Source: DATFVJ01 sp963820395
GTDB lineage: Bacteria; Actinomycetota; Actinomycetes; Streptosporangiales; Streptosporangiaceae
Length of the DNA: 64,000 nucleotides
Reading direction: 5' to 3'
NCBI GenBank assembly: GCA_963820395.1
Contig: CAWGAE010000009.1
Span: 239,154-303,153, forward strand
The notes beneath the pieces were generated by a model. The model had not been told where the DNA came from. It was given only the letters and a program-made list of their open reading frames with translations, and ran no database searches. A program made the translations under genes and the position numbers. Shown here one piece after another: positions 1-8,022 of this stretch (positions are counted from its first letter, which is position 1; each line of letters opens with the position of its first letter).

Positions 1-516
1 CCGGGCTGGCACGCCGAATGTGCAGCGATGGCCCTGTCGGTGTTCGGGATCGGGGTGGACATCCACGCTGGCGGCGCGGACCTGCGGTTCCCGCATCATG
101 CCTACCATGCCGCCATGGCCGAGGCCTTCACTGGCGTGCGGCCCTACGCCCGGGCGTGGCTGCATGTCGGGACCGTCACCATCGAGGGCGCCAAAATGGC
201 CAAGTCCGCTGGCAACCTGGTGCTGCTGCAGGACCTACTGGCCGCACATCCCGCGCCGGCCGTCCGGCTGATGATCCTGGACCGGCGCTGGGCCGACAGC
301 TGGGACTACACTCCGGCCCTGCTCGCCGACGCGACCGAACGGCTCGAGGACCTGTACCGCGCGGCAGGCCGCGGCGCCTCTGCCCACCCGGACGCCCTGA
401 CCGAGATCCGCGACCTGCTGAGCAACGACCTCGACGTGCCCGCAGCCCTCAGCGTCGCCATCGAGGCCGGGGGAGCTCCAGCGCGCACCCTCGCCGCCAC
501 CCTCGGGTTCACGTGA
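1..516 (+). CDS. MshC/cysteinyl-tRNA synthetase-like ligase, C-terminal part
   Basis: The reading frame is open from base 1, so the start lies outside the window. It is a class I aminoacyl-tRNA-synthetase fold of the CysRS/MshC type. Visible are the zinc-ligand context WHAEC, the FPHH motif, and a KMAKS signature (usual form KMSKS) for ATP activation of cysteine. The layout after FPHH, with NLVLL then AVRLMIL, resembles MshC, which joins cysteine to GlcN-Ins in mycothiol synthesis, at least as well as CysRS. The Glu of the CysRS HHENE motif is absent: the sequence reads HHAYH. The tail is short, without the CysRS anticodon-binding domain. A mycothiol ligase or a CysRS-like paralogue are the alternatives; the missing N-terminus would decide. 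Confidence 0.8.
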   Translation, partial: PGWHAECAAMALSVFGIGVDIHAGGADLRFPHHAYHAAMAEAFTGVRPYARAWLHVGTVTIEGAKMAKSAGNLVLLQDLLAAHPAPAVRLMILDRRWADSWDYTPALLADATERLEDLYRAAGRGASAHPDALTEIRDLLSNDLDVPAALSVAIEAGGAPARTLAATLGFT

Positions 517-622
517 CCCGCTCGCACGCGTGGATTGTGGGCCATCGCCCTGGCGACCGGACTTCGGGTCGCTGCTGGGCAAGCCCGCTGCTGGCACGGC
601 CGCGGGGTGGCCCCGGCTCTCG

Positions 623-961
623 TTATGGCGTCGGGCTGTCACCTCCCCGCCAGCCGTCGGCGTCTTGGTGGCGCGCCGCATCGAATGGATCAGGCTCCGG
701 GCCCTGACGGGCAGGATCCGCGGTGAAGGCGAGTTCTGCTTGCCGAATGCACTGGATGAGTCTGTCCGGGCTGGCGGACTGGACGATAGCTCCCGCGGGG
801 GCGTGGAAGAGGGGGAATGCCACGTACTGGCGGGTGTACACGCCCCACATGACGAGCCAGTCCGGGTGCGCCCGCTGGATAGCCTGCGCGGTCTCGTAGC
901 GATCGGCGTCGCGGCCCGCGGGATTCGCCGGCTGCGATCTTGACCTGGCGAGCCTGGTCAT
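623..961 (-). CDS. small conserved hypothetical protein
   Basis: A 112-aa protein of unknown function. The core (around HPDWLVMWGVYTRQ and FPLFHAP) resembles short hypothetical proteins common in actinomycetes. It has no signal peptide or membrane segment. The ATG at 961 overlaps the TGA of the upstream gene as ATGA, so the two are probably translationally coupled. The last 30 residues are low complexity and poorly conserved-looking. The pair is transcribed divergently from the XRE regulator at 1562, which suggests that this regulator controls it; that is inference. Confidence 0.6.
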   Translation of the reverse strand: MTRLARSRSQPANPAGRDADRYETAQAIQRAHPDWLVMWGVYTRQYVAFPLFHAPAGAIVQSASPDRLIQCIRQAELAFTADPARQGPEPDPFDAARHQDADGWRGGDSPTP

Positions 962-1284
962 GTGCTGCCGACCCGCACGCATGCCCAACCAGCAGGGTCG
1001 TCGCCGGGGACGGGCGAGCCGGTGATACGGCGGTACCACCGGGTGAGGTAGACGTCGCCGGGCGGCACCCCGGGCGCCAGCATGAGTGCCCACGGTGCCG
1101 CTTCGCGGTCGGCTGCGAGGTTATCTTTGCCGCCCGGGCAGTGGCCGAACTTCCGCGCCACGTCGGGCCGCTCGGTGTGCGGGCCATTTCGCCGGGCGCC
1201 ATTTCGCCGGGCGCCATTTCGCCGGGCGCGGGCGCCCATTTGCCGGGCGCCTTCGCCCGGCGTCGCCGCGGTGTTGCCGTCCAT
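958..1284 (-). CDS. small hypothetical protein, first gene of a coupled pair
   Basis: A 108-aa unknown protein. The ATG at 1284 is chosen because GGAG lies 8 bases upstream; a TTG at 1299 would add five residues. Residues near 20-35 are a GARRN repeat encoded by three exact 15-bp tandem units. The C-terminal half (DVYLTRWYRR) is more ordinary in composition and is probably the conserved part. Its stop overlaps the start of the next gene. No function is recognised. Confidence 0.5.
   Translation of the reverse strand: MDGNTAATPGEGARQMGARARRNGARRNGARRNGPHTERPDVARKFGHCPGGKDNLAADREAAPWALMLAPGVPPGDVYLTRWYRRITGSPVPGDDPAGWACVRVGST
1183..1230. repeat. three 15-bp tandem repeats
   Basis: The unit GCCATTTCGCCGGGC is repeated exactly three times with 15-bp period inside the small minus-strand gene. 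It adds five residues per unit and so keeps frame. Confidence 0.85.
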
Positions 1285-1561
1285 AAGTGTCTCCAGCAAG
1301 TTCCGGGCCGCTGCCGTGAGATGTGGGCTCGCCCGGCCGCGCCGCTGGCTGCCCGGTGTGCAGTTGGATCCAGCGGCTGATCAGCCGAGCGCAGGGCCCG
1401 TCCCGCGTCAACGCCGCCCGATCAGCCATCATCGCCGATCGCCTCGACTTTGCCTACGTTACTCATTACGTGAAACACAACCTGATAGTCACGAGTGTCG
1501 GACAGTGCGCGACGGGATCTGCGACAATTGCCTGACAGCTTCGGCTTGACGGAGACCAACG

Positions 1562-2920
1562 GTGCGGGAATCGCAGATCGTCGAGAAGGCACGCCGCGCG
1601 CTTGGCGCGCAGTTAGCCGCCTATCGCCGGGCAGCTGGTTACAGCCAGGCCGGGTTCGCCCCGCTGACCGGTTACAGTCGCAGCACGGTCGCGAATGTCG
1701 AGACCGGGCGCCAGCATGTCCCGCGTGACTTCTGGGAGCGCGCGGACGCCGTCCTGTGTGCCGGCGGGGATCTCGCCACCGGCAATGACGAGGTTGAGGC
1801 GGTGGCGCGGCGCGAACACGGGGCGGTCGCGAGCGACGCGCGAGCGGCCCGCCACCTGTATACGTCCGTATCGTCGCCCTGGCCTGGCGACGCTGCGGAT
1901 CCCGCGCCAGATCTGATCGCCGTAGCGGCGGCCGAAGCTCGCGAGCACGCTCAGAAGGCCGCGGTCACCGAGATCGGCCCTGGGATGATTGAGCAGCTCA
2001 AGGCCGACGTTGTCCGCCTTGGCCGCGCCTACGTCAGCGCGCCGCCGTTTCCGTTGTTCGCGGCCATGCACCGGGCGTTTAGCCGCGTTCAGTTGGCGCT
2101 TGACCAGATGGCCTACCCGTCACAGGCGCGCCAGCTGAACTTCCTGGCCGGTGCGCTGTGCGGCCTGATGGCCAATGCAAGCCTGGACCTGGGCCGCGAA
2201 GAGGCTGCCGATGACCTCGCCAGGGCCGCCTGGACTTACGGAAGAATTGTCGATCATGGCGCACTGATGGGATGGGCACGCGGTACCCAGGCGCTGGCGG
2301 CGATCTGGGATTACCGCTACATCGACGCGGCCCAGCACGCCGCGGATGGCCTGACTCACATTCCAGCGGGCAGGGGCGCGGCCCGGTTGCACGCGATTCA
2401 GGCGAGGGCACTCGCCGCAAACGGGGACCAAGTACAGGCTCGGGCCGCCATGAGGGCGGCCGGCCGGGCGATGGCGGACGCTCGGCCGGACGAGTTGCAC
2501 GGGGACTTAGCCGGGGAGTTTGCCTTCGATGATGCCAAGCTCCAGTACTACCGCGCACTCATATTGGTCCGTGCCGAGGATCCAGCGGAGGCTGAACGCG
2601 CCGCCGCGGCCGCGATCAGGCTCTACCAGTCTGGCCCGGCCCGGGCCCGCTCCTACGGCTGCGAGGCTCTCGCGTATGTCCAGCTTGCGACCGCTCAGCT
2701 CATGAGCAGGAAGCTGGATGCGGCCGCTGAGGCGATCGGCAGCCTGCTGCGGCTCAATCCGGATAGGCGCATCAGCAGCCTCAATCAGCACTTGGAGCCG
2801 AGCCGTGAGCTGCTGCGCAGCTCGTGGTACCGCAATGCCCCCGCCGCGCACCAACTGGGTCGGCAGCTCGCCGCCTTCAGCGCCGACAGTGTGACACGGG
2901 CCTTTCCCGGCAGCCGATGA
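1562..2920 (+). CDS. XRE-family transcriptional regulator with TPR-like C-terminus
   Basis: A 452-aa protein starting at GTG with GGAG upstream. Residues about 15-55 form a Cro/C1-type helix-turn-helix (GYSQAGFAPLTGYSRSTV then NVETGR). The rest is an Ala-rich helical region with repeated pairs of helices, as in the large actinobacterial family of XRE regulators whose C-terminus is TPR-like and senses a ligand or partner. The stop overlaps the ATG of the phosphotransferase gene (ATGA), so the two are one operon. It probably also acts on the divergent small genes at 958-1284 through the shared 277-bp intergenic region. Confidence 0.9.
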   Translation: MRESQIVEKARRALGAQLAAYRRAAGYSQAGFAPLTGYSRSTVANVETGRQHVPRDFWERADAVLCAGGDLATGNDEVEAVARREHGAVASDARAARHLYTSVSSPWPGDAADPAPDLIAVAAAEAREHAQKAAVTEIGPGMIEQLKADVVRLGRAYVSAPPFPLFAAMHRAFSRVQLALDQMAYPSQARQLNFLAGALCGLMANASLDLGREEAADDLARAAWTYGRIVDHGALMGWARGTQALAAIWDYRYIDAAQHAADGLTHIPAGRGAARLHAIQARALAANGDQVQARAAMRAAGRAMADARPDELHGDLAGEFAFDDAKLQYYRALILVRAEDPAEAERAAAAAIRLYQSGPARARSYGCEALAYVQLATAQLMSRKLDAAAEAIGSLLRLNPDRRISSLNQHLEPSRELLRSSWYRNAPAAHQLGRQLAAFSADSVTRAFPGSR

Positions 2921-3816
2921 CCCTCAAACAGGCGCAACCGGCCGCTGATCTTTCCGGTGTGGCGCTGCGGGCGGTCAAGCGCGCCGCGCGGCACTGCCAT
3001 CTTGGCATCCGCGGTGCGCGGCTGATCCGTGTGTTCGCCTCCGCTGTCTACCACCTTCCCGCCGCGGACGCGGTGGCACGGGTCGCCCTGGTAACGTCGC
3101 CGGACTCGGTGTCACGCCTGGTCACCTCGGTGCGTGTGACACGGTGGCTCGCCGGAATCGGTTTCCCCAGCGTTGAACCACTTCCGGTCGAACAGCCGGT
3201 CATGGGCCACGAGTGTGTGGTCACATTTTGGCGGTACCTCCCCCAAGAAGGCCCCGAACCCCGCCCGGCCGACCTCGGACACCTGCTACGCCAGCTGCAT
3301 GAGCTACGGTCGCCGTTCCCGCTGCCTGCCTACGAGCCGCTCGGCTCGGTCCGCGAGGCGATCGAGGCCAGCCGCGCGATCAGCGGGGAAGATCGTGCCT
3401 GGCTGACCAGCCGCTGCGAGCAGCTGCTCGAGGCCTACCGTCGGCTCAATTTCGAACTGCCGGCAGGGATGATCCATGGCGACGCTTACCGGGGGAATCT
3501 ACTGCGCGACCGGAGCCGCGTGGTCCTTGCCGACTGGGACGCGGTCAGCAACGGCCCGCGGGAAATCGACCTCATCCCCACCCTGCAGGCACGCCGGTTC
3601 GGCCTGCCAGAGGAGGAACGAGGTGCGTTCGTCGCCGCCTATGGCCAGGACATCCGATCCTGGGATGGCTACCCCGTGCTGCGCGAAATCCGCGAACTGT
3701 CCACCCTCACCGCGCTGCTCCGCGACGGCCACACGGATGCGGCCGGTCTGCGTGAACTTCAGATCCGGCTGCGGTCGCTCCGTACCGGCGACGATCAGCG
3801 GTGGACAGCCTTCTGA
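2917..3816 (+). CDS. aminoglycoside phosphotransferase (APH) family protein
   Basis: A 299-aa kinase-fold small-molecule phosphotransferase. The catalytic loop HGDAYRGNL is at about residues 187-195, and the metal-binding LADWD is at about 204-208, both intact. The ATG at 2917 is preferred over upstream in-frame starts because it overlaps the stop of the regulator gene (ATGA coupling). Members of this family phosphorylate aminoglycosides, choline, homoserine or other alcohols. Coupling to an XRE regulator is common for actinomycete members of unknown substrate, so resistance should not be assumed. Confidence 0.88.
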   Translation: MTLKQAQPAADLSGVALRAVKRAARHCHLGIRGARLIRVFASAVYHLPAADAVARVALVTSPDSVSRLVTSVRVTRWLAGIGFPSVEPLPVEQPVMGHECVVTFWRYLPQEGPEPRPADLGHLLRQLHELRSPFPLPAYEPLGSVREAIEASRAISGEDRAWLTSRCEQLLEAYRRLNFELPAGMIHGDAYRGNLLRDRSRVVLADWDAVSNGPREIDLIPTLQARRFGLPEEERGAFVAAYGQDIRSWDGYPVLREIRELSTLTALLRDGHTDAAGLRELQIRLRSLRTGDDQRWTAF

Positions 3817-3997
3817 CCGTGACCGGTATCGGGTCATCCTTAGTCCGGCGAGCTTGATCCGGCGAGGCCGCTGATGGCATCAGTGCGGAAGCAGGCCGGC
3901 TGGTTGGTCTCAGCCCAGGCCCAGTCGCCGCCGCCCAGGGTGGGGCGGGTCGATATGATCCCGCCGGGTGGCGCGCCGGTTCGGCCGCCTAGCCAGC

Positions 3998-4768
3998 CTA
4001 GTAACTGCCATCGGCCTGCCAGTGCGTCCAGGCGCCGCAGGCGCCGCCGTACGCGGTGTCAACGTATTGCACCATCCAGCGCACTTGGGTGACCGGGTTG
4101 GTCTGCCAGTCGGGCCCGGCGCTGGCCATCTTGGCGGCCGGCAGGGCCTGCGGGATGCCGTAGGCGCCGGAGTTGGGGTTGGTGGCGTGCACGCTGCCGC
4201 CGGATTCGTGCTCGATGATGTTGTCCAGGCAGCCGGCACCCTGGCCGGCCAGCAACGCGACGATCTGCTGCCACGACCCCGCGGCCGCGGGCACCGCCGC
4301 GGCGGCGGCCCGCACTCGTGCGGTGAGCCCGGCCCGGGCCCGCCGCGCCGCGACCGCCCGGGCCGCCGCCCGGGCCGCCGCGTGTGCCGCCGCGTGTGCC
4401 GCCGCCCAGGCGGCCGCCCGCCGGGCGGCCGCCCGCCGGGCCGCTGCCCGCCGGGCCGCTGCGCGGGCCCGGTCGGCGGCGATGACCGCCTGCAGGTGCT
4501 GCCGCCAGGCGGCGGTGATGGCGGCGTGCAGCGCCAGCTGGTCCGGTACCGGGGCGGCGGCCGCGGGCCCGATGATCGCGAGCCCCGGCCGGGTGACCTG
4601 AAGGGGCGCGCTCATCCCGGTGACCATCATGGCCGGCGCTGCTGCCGGCGCCGCCACGCGGCGTGCGCCCGTGGCGGACCCGTGCGCGAATGAGAAAGCC
4701 GCGGCGGGCAGTACGAGGGCCACCGCCGCGGATGCATTCCAGAGCGCACGCTTGGAACCTTTGACCAT
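3998..4768 (-). CDS. secreted transglycosylase-like protein
   Basis: A 256-aa exported protein. It has a basic start and hydrophobic Ala-rich signal segment (to about residue 30), then a long Ala/Arg-rich low-complexity helical linker (about 90-165). The C-terminal 75-residue domain resembles the lysozyme-like fold of short actinobacterial transglycosylases: EHESGG contains the probable catalytic Glu, and NPNSGAYGIPQ and WMVQYVDTAYGG follow. The ATG at 4768 is chosen because the signal peptide starts there and AAGGACGG precedes it; the frame is open further upstream. It probably acts on peptidoglycan outside the membrane. Confidence 0.82.
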   Translation of the reverse strand: MVKGSKRALWNASAAVALVLPAAAFSFAHGSATGARRVAAPAAAPAMMVTGMSAPLQVTRPGLAIIGPAAAAPVPDQLALHAAITAAWRQHLQAVIAADRARAAARRAAARRAAARRAAAWAAAHAAAHAAARAAARAVAARRARAGLTARVRAAAAAVPAAAGSWQQIVALLAGQGAGCLDNIIEHESGGSVHATNPNSGAYGIPQALPAAKMASAGPDWQTNPVTQVRWMVQYVDTAYGGACGAWTHWQADGSY

Positions 4769-4791
4769 TTCCGTCCTTGCCCCGAAGGTCA

Positions 4792-4839
4792 CGTCACCGC
4801 CTGCGGCGGGCCCGGCTGGGCCCACGGGAGGCGGTGACG
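4792..4839 (-). promoter_or_regulatory. long hairpin in the leader of the transglycosylase-like gene
   Basis: An 11-bp perfect inverted repeat (CGTCACCGCCT ... AGGCGGTGACG, 4792-4802 and 4829-4839) lies 24 bases upstream of the start codon. The 26-base loop contains a further GGGCCC-rich stem. It could be an mRNA-stability or translation-control element. It does not match the c-di-AMP riboswitch consensus sometimes found before such genes. Confidence 0.5.
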
Positions 4840-5075
4840 CCTGACAGTAACGGGACGATAACAGAACGTGTAGGTAAATGGCGAGAAGACGGCGAAGTCA
4901 CGTGGACCCGCGAAACCGCAGCTAGGCACCTCTAACAAGGCCGGCGAACGGCGGCCTGGCCACGTTGAACTGATTGCCACCTGCCGGCCCGGCCACGGAT
5001 GCCCCGGACGAGGCAAGTGAGCAAGTGGGCGGGCCCGCTGAGGCCGGGCCCGGTTGCAAGTCTGCGTCTTGGCGG

Positions 5076-5393
5076 TCACTCGTTCTCCAATTCGGCCTTG
5101 AGATCAGCGAGCGCGGAAACCTGGCGCTCCGTGTACTTGTCGATCCACCGGTCATGGATCAGCCGGATCGGCACCGGGTTGAGGAAGTGCAGCTTCTCCC
5201 GGCCTGACTTACGTGTGACGACGAGGCCAGCGTCCTCCAGCAGGCGCAGGTGCTTCATGACTCCGAAGCGGCTCATCGCCAGCTGGGACTCGAGTTCGCT
5301 GAGCGTGCGGCCGTCACGCTCGAAGAGCCGGTCGAGCAGGAATCGCCTCGTCGGATCGGCGAGCGCTTTGAACACGAGATTGTCGTCGGTCAC
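5076..5393 (-). CDS. ArsR-family winged-helix repressor
   Basis: A 105-aa single-domain winged helix-turn-helix protein (KALADPTRRFLLDRL, then MSRFGVMKHLRLLEDAGLV). It has no Cys metal-binding motif. The type with HDRWIDKYTE near the end is usually paired with an AHSA1/SRPBCC gene, which is missing here. The GTG start at 5393 is inferred from the family N-terminus (TDDNLVFKAL). A perfect palindrome immediately upstream suggests autorepression. Confidence 0.85.
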   Translation of the reverse strand: MTDDNLVFKALADPTRRFLLDRLFERDGRTLSELESQLAMSRFGVMKHLRLLEDAGLVVTRKSGREKLHFLNPVPIRLIHDRWIDKYTERQVSALADLKAELENE

Positions 5394-5403
5394 CCCACCA
5401 GCA

Positions 5404-5425
5404 TATGTGACCCAAAAGTCACATA
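5404..5425. promoter_or_regulatory. palindromic operator before the ArsR gene
   Basis: TATGTGAC and GTCACATA are perfect 8-bp inverted arms separated by six bases, 11 bp upstream of the repressor start. Position and symmetry fit an ArsR autoregulatory site. Confidence 0.6.
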
Positions 5426-5546
5426 CTAAACGTGACGTCGATCTCACCGGCCGCAGGGCCTATCTGGGTGTTCGGGCTAAGGATCCCCGACGGCTGCCGT
5501 GCTGTGATCTGCTCACCTAAACGCTCACCCAGCCAGCTGCGCGACG

Positions 5547-5631
5547 GACACGCCGGGTGACCATCAGGCAGAACCTGGGCGACGGCTGGAAGATCCTCTT
5601 CCACCAGGGGACCATCATCCAGGACCCGTGA
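5547..5631 (+). pseudogene. C-terminal scrap of a SnoaL/NTF2-like protein
   Basis: An open stretch ending in GDGWKILFHQGTII and a TGA resembles the last beta strands of SnoaL-like/DUF4440 proteins. No upstream domain is present, so it is read as a relic. The family call rests on this one motif. Confidence 0.35.
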
Positions 5632-5814
5632 GTGGCGGCGCGGAGCACGTCGACTACGAATTGACGCATCCCCAGGCCGGCAGCCGCTTCGGCCCGTTGC
5701 GCGGCTGGAGCGGCAGGTGGTCCGGGGACGCAAAAGAGTGTCGGCTCTGGCGCATGCGCCGAAGCGGAAGTTGGATGAGCACATAGGAGATTTCGTCAAC
5801 ATCCGGGAGACGTC

Positions 5815-6336
5815 ATGACAGCAGGCAGCCGCCAGGCGAGCAGGCGGAGCTCGGAGCCGGCTCTGCTCGGTATCTATCTCAACGATCATCTGGCGGGTGC
5901 CTCGGCGGCTGTGGACCTCGCACACCGTGCCGCGGTAGCCAGCCCAGACGCGCCGATCTGCGATCCACTTGAGCGGTTCGCAGCCGAAGCCGCCGCTGAA
6001 CGCGCCGCGTTGCTCGAAATGATGAAAGCACTTGGTGTGCGCGTCAGGCATTACAAGATCTACGCGGCGCGGCTGGGAGAGAAGGCGGGCCGTCTGAAGC
6101 GCAGTGGTTATCTTGTCGGCCAGTCCCCGTTGAGCACGCTGGAGGAGGTGGAGGTGCTGCAGATGGGCCTGGTGGGCAAGACGGCCGCGTGGCGCACGCT
6201 GCGTGCGCTCGCTGAGCGCGACAGCCGCCTCGACAGGCACCGGCTCGATCAGCTGATCGCGGCGGCCGATCGTCAGTCACATGTCCTCGAGGAACTCAGG
6301 CTTCGCGCCGTCTCCAGGGTCTTTGCCTTCGGTTAA
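5815..6336 (+). CDS. conserved hypothetical helical protein
   Basis: A 173-aa protein with GGGAGA a few bases before the ATG. It is almost entirely helical: LLGIYLNDHLAGA opens, ERFAAEAAAERAALLEMM follows, and a long C-terminal helix bundle ends it. The pattern recalls ferritin-like four-helix proteins seen in actinomycetes, but no complete metal-binding set can be identified. It stands alone. Confidence 0.7.
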   Translation: MTAGSRQASRRSSEPALLGIYLNDHLAGASAAVDLAHRAAVASPDAPICDPLERFAAEAAAERAALLEMMKALGVRVRHYKIYAARLGEKAGRLKRSGYLVGQSPLSTLEEVEVLQMGLVGKTAAWRTLRALAERDSRLDRHRLDQLIAAADRQSHVLEELRLRAVSRVFAFG

Positions 6337-6451
6337 GGGGGCGCTGTTTCGGCTCCCGCGGGCGCGATGGCGGCATTGTGGTCGGTGGCAGGGATCCGGC
6401 TGCGGGAAGGCTCGGCCGGGAGTTCCTGGTGACGCCCGAGCGGTTCCTATG

Positions 6452-7234
6452 TCACCTGCTCATCGACGACGAATGAGGCTGGTCGTGGTGGCCGGTGAGC
6501 AGATCCTGCGCGCGGATCTTCGCCCGGATCACGGGCTGGCGGAAGCGTCGCTCCCGCGCCATGGCCTTACCGAGCTTGCGTGGGCGTTCGTGGTACCGCC
6601 AGCGGGCCCACGGTGAGCCGGGCCGGGCGAGCCGGATCGCGCCGACGACGAACAGGGGTGGCACGAACAGGCCGAACAGGCCCGTCCAGATCTTGCCCTT
6701 GAGCAGGGTGATCGCGGCGAGCAGGAACAGCGCGACGACGATCAGGGTGAGTGTCGAGGCGGCGCCGGCGGTCCTCGGCGGCAGGTGGTAATGCGCCACG
6801 TTCTTGATACCGACCGGGCTCGCGCCGAGCAGCAACAGCGCCGTAACCCCGGCGGCGACGAAGACCGCGTCGATCGACAGCCGTCCTTCGTTGGCCCAGT
6901 ACACGTCGCGCAGGTGCAGGATGAGTGCGAACTCGTCGAGCACGAGCGCGGTGCCGAGGCCGAAGAGGGCAGCCGGGCCTGATCGCCAGGCCAGCGAGTG
7001 GATCGGGGCAGCAAGCTCGGCGACCCCGCCAACGGCCATGAAGACCACGCCGAAGACCATATGGTGGACGTGCACGACGCCGGCCGTGACGTTGCCCGGC
7101 CACCACCGCGCGTTGGCGCGGATGAGCCGGACAGATAGCCGGATAAAGCCGAACCCGAATACGAAAGCCACGAAGAAACAGAACAATGGCAGCCGCCCGG
7201 TGTGCACTATCTCCACCGAGAACCAACTGGACAT
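6452..7234 (-). CDS. integral membrane protein with HVHHM motif
   Basis: A 260-aa protein with about six hydrophobic segments (residues about 14-36, 53-75, 84-105, 120-140, 160-183, 188-205) and a basic cytosolic tail. VHVHHMVFG in the second segment is a conspicuous His cluster that could bind a metal. ATG 7234 is chosen over the GTG at 7246 because GGTGGGGG precedes it. The function is unknown. Confidence 0.75.
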   Translation of the reverse strand: MSSWFSVEIVHTGRLPLFCFFVAFVFGFGFIRLSVRLIRANARWWPGNVTAGVVHVHHMVFGVVFMAVGGVAELAAPIHSLAWRSGPAALFGLGTALVLDEFALILHLRDVYWANEGRLSIDAVFVAAGVTALLLLGASPVGIKNVAHYHLPPRTAGAASTLTLIVVALFLLAAITLLKGKIWTGLFGLFVPPLFVVGAIRLARPGSPWARWRYHERPRKLGKAMARERRFRQPVIRAKIRAQDLLTGHHDQPHSSSMSR

Positions 7235-7472
7235 GGGCGCCCCCACCTGGTGGGCCGCTGCGACACGAACGGCTAGGTCGATAATAGGTTCCGGGCCAAG
7301 TCCCCGCTGACAGTTGTGGCGAGCCTGGGTGGCGCAGGCCGCGCAGCCGTTAAGGATGAGCCTGGTGTGTTCCAGCGGTCAAGAACCCGGGCAGCAGGCG
7401 GGCCGGGGTGCACGCGCAAGTCTGGATAGCCTGGCCGGGATGGGCGCCCCCGTCTCACGTACCACCCGGAGG

Positions 7473-7965
7473 ATGAGCGCCGGGTACCGCCAGCATGGCC
7501 GGCCGGTGGATTTCGATACCCACGGCTCCTATGGCGCATACCGCCACAGAGCGGGCAGGCCTGGCCCGGCGGCCGATCCGGCGCCGCGCGACGGCGAGTT
7601 CCGGCGGGCGCGCTACCCGTTCCAGGGCCGCGTCACGGCGGGCGGCTCGAGCGGCTTCGCGGCTGAATCCGGCCGCTATCACCGCTACATCTCGTGGGCC
7701 TGCCCGCGGGCGCAGCGATCGGCCATCGTCCGCAGGTTGAAGAAGCTCGACGGCGTGGTTCCGCTGTCGGCAGTGGACCCGATCAGGGACGGGCGCGGCT
7801 GGGTGTTCCGCGAGGGTCGCGGCCACGGGCCTGATCCCGTCAACGGCGTCGCCTTCCTGTCCGAGGCATACGAAGCGACCGAGCCCGGCTATGACGGCCA
7901 CGTGTCCGTGCCGGTCCTGTGGGACCGTCAGGCCGGCGTAGCTGTCGGGGCCACGGCCAGAACTC
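7473..7965 (+). pseudogene. truncated glutathionyl-hydroquinone reductase/omega-GST-like gene
   Basis: The N-terminal half of a YqjG/ECM4-type glutathione (or mycothiol) S-transferase is recognisable: GFAAESGRYHRYISWACPRAQRS with the catalytic Cys, then VDPIRDGRGWVF, PVNGVAFLSEAY and VPVLWDRQ. The similarity stops where the family normally reads NNESADI, and the frame runs into the next gene. The helical C-terminal domain is missing, so this is a truncated gene. CPWAHR is altered to CPRAQR. The start at 7473 is uncertain. Confidence 0.7.
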
Positions 7966-8022
7966 TTACGATGGCTGCATGCGGTGGTCTGCTACCGGCC
8001 CAGATTATTACTTGGCGGGCTC

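Noticed and set aside
4769..4950. c-di-AMP (ydaO-type) riboswitch before the transglycosylase-like gene
   Set aside because: Such genes often carry one, but the conserved core was not found; only a simple hairpin is visible.
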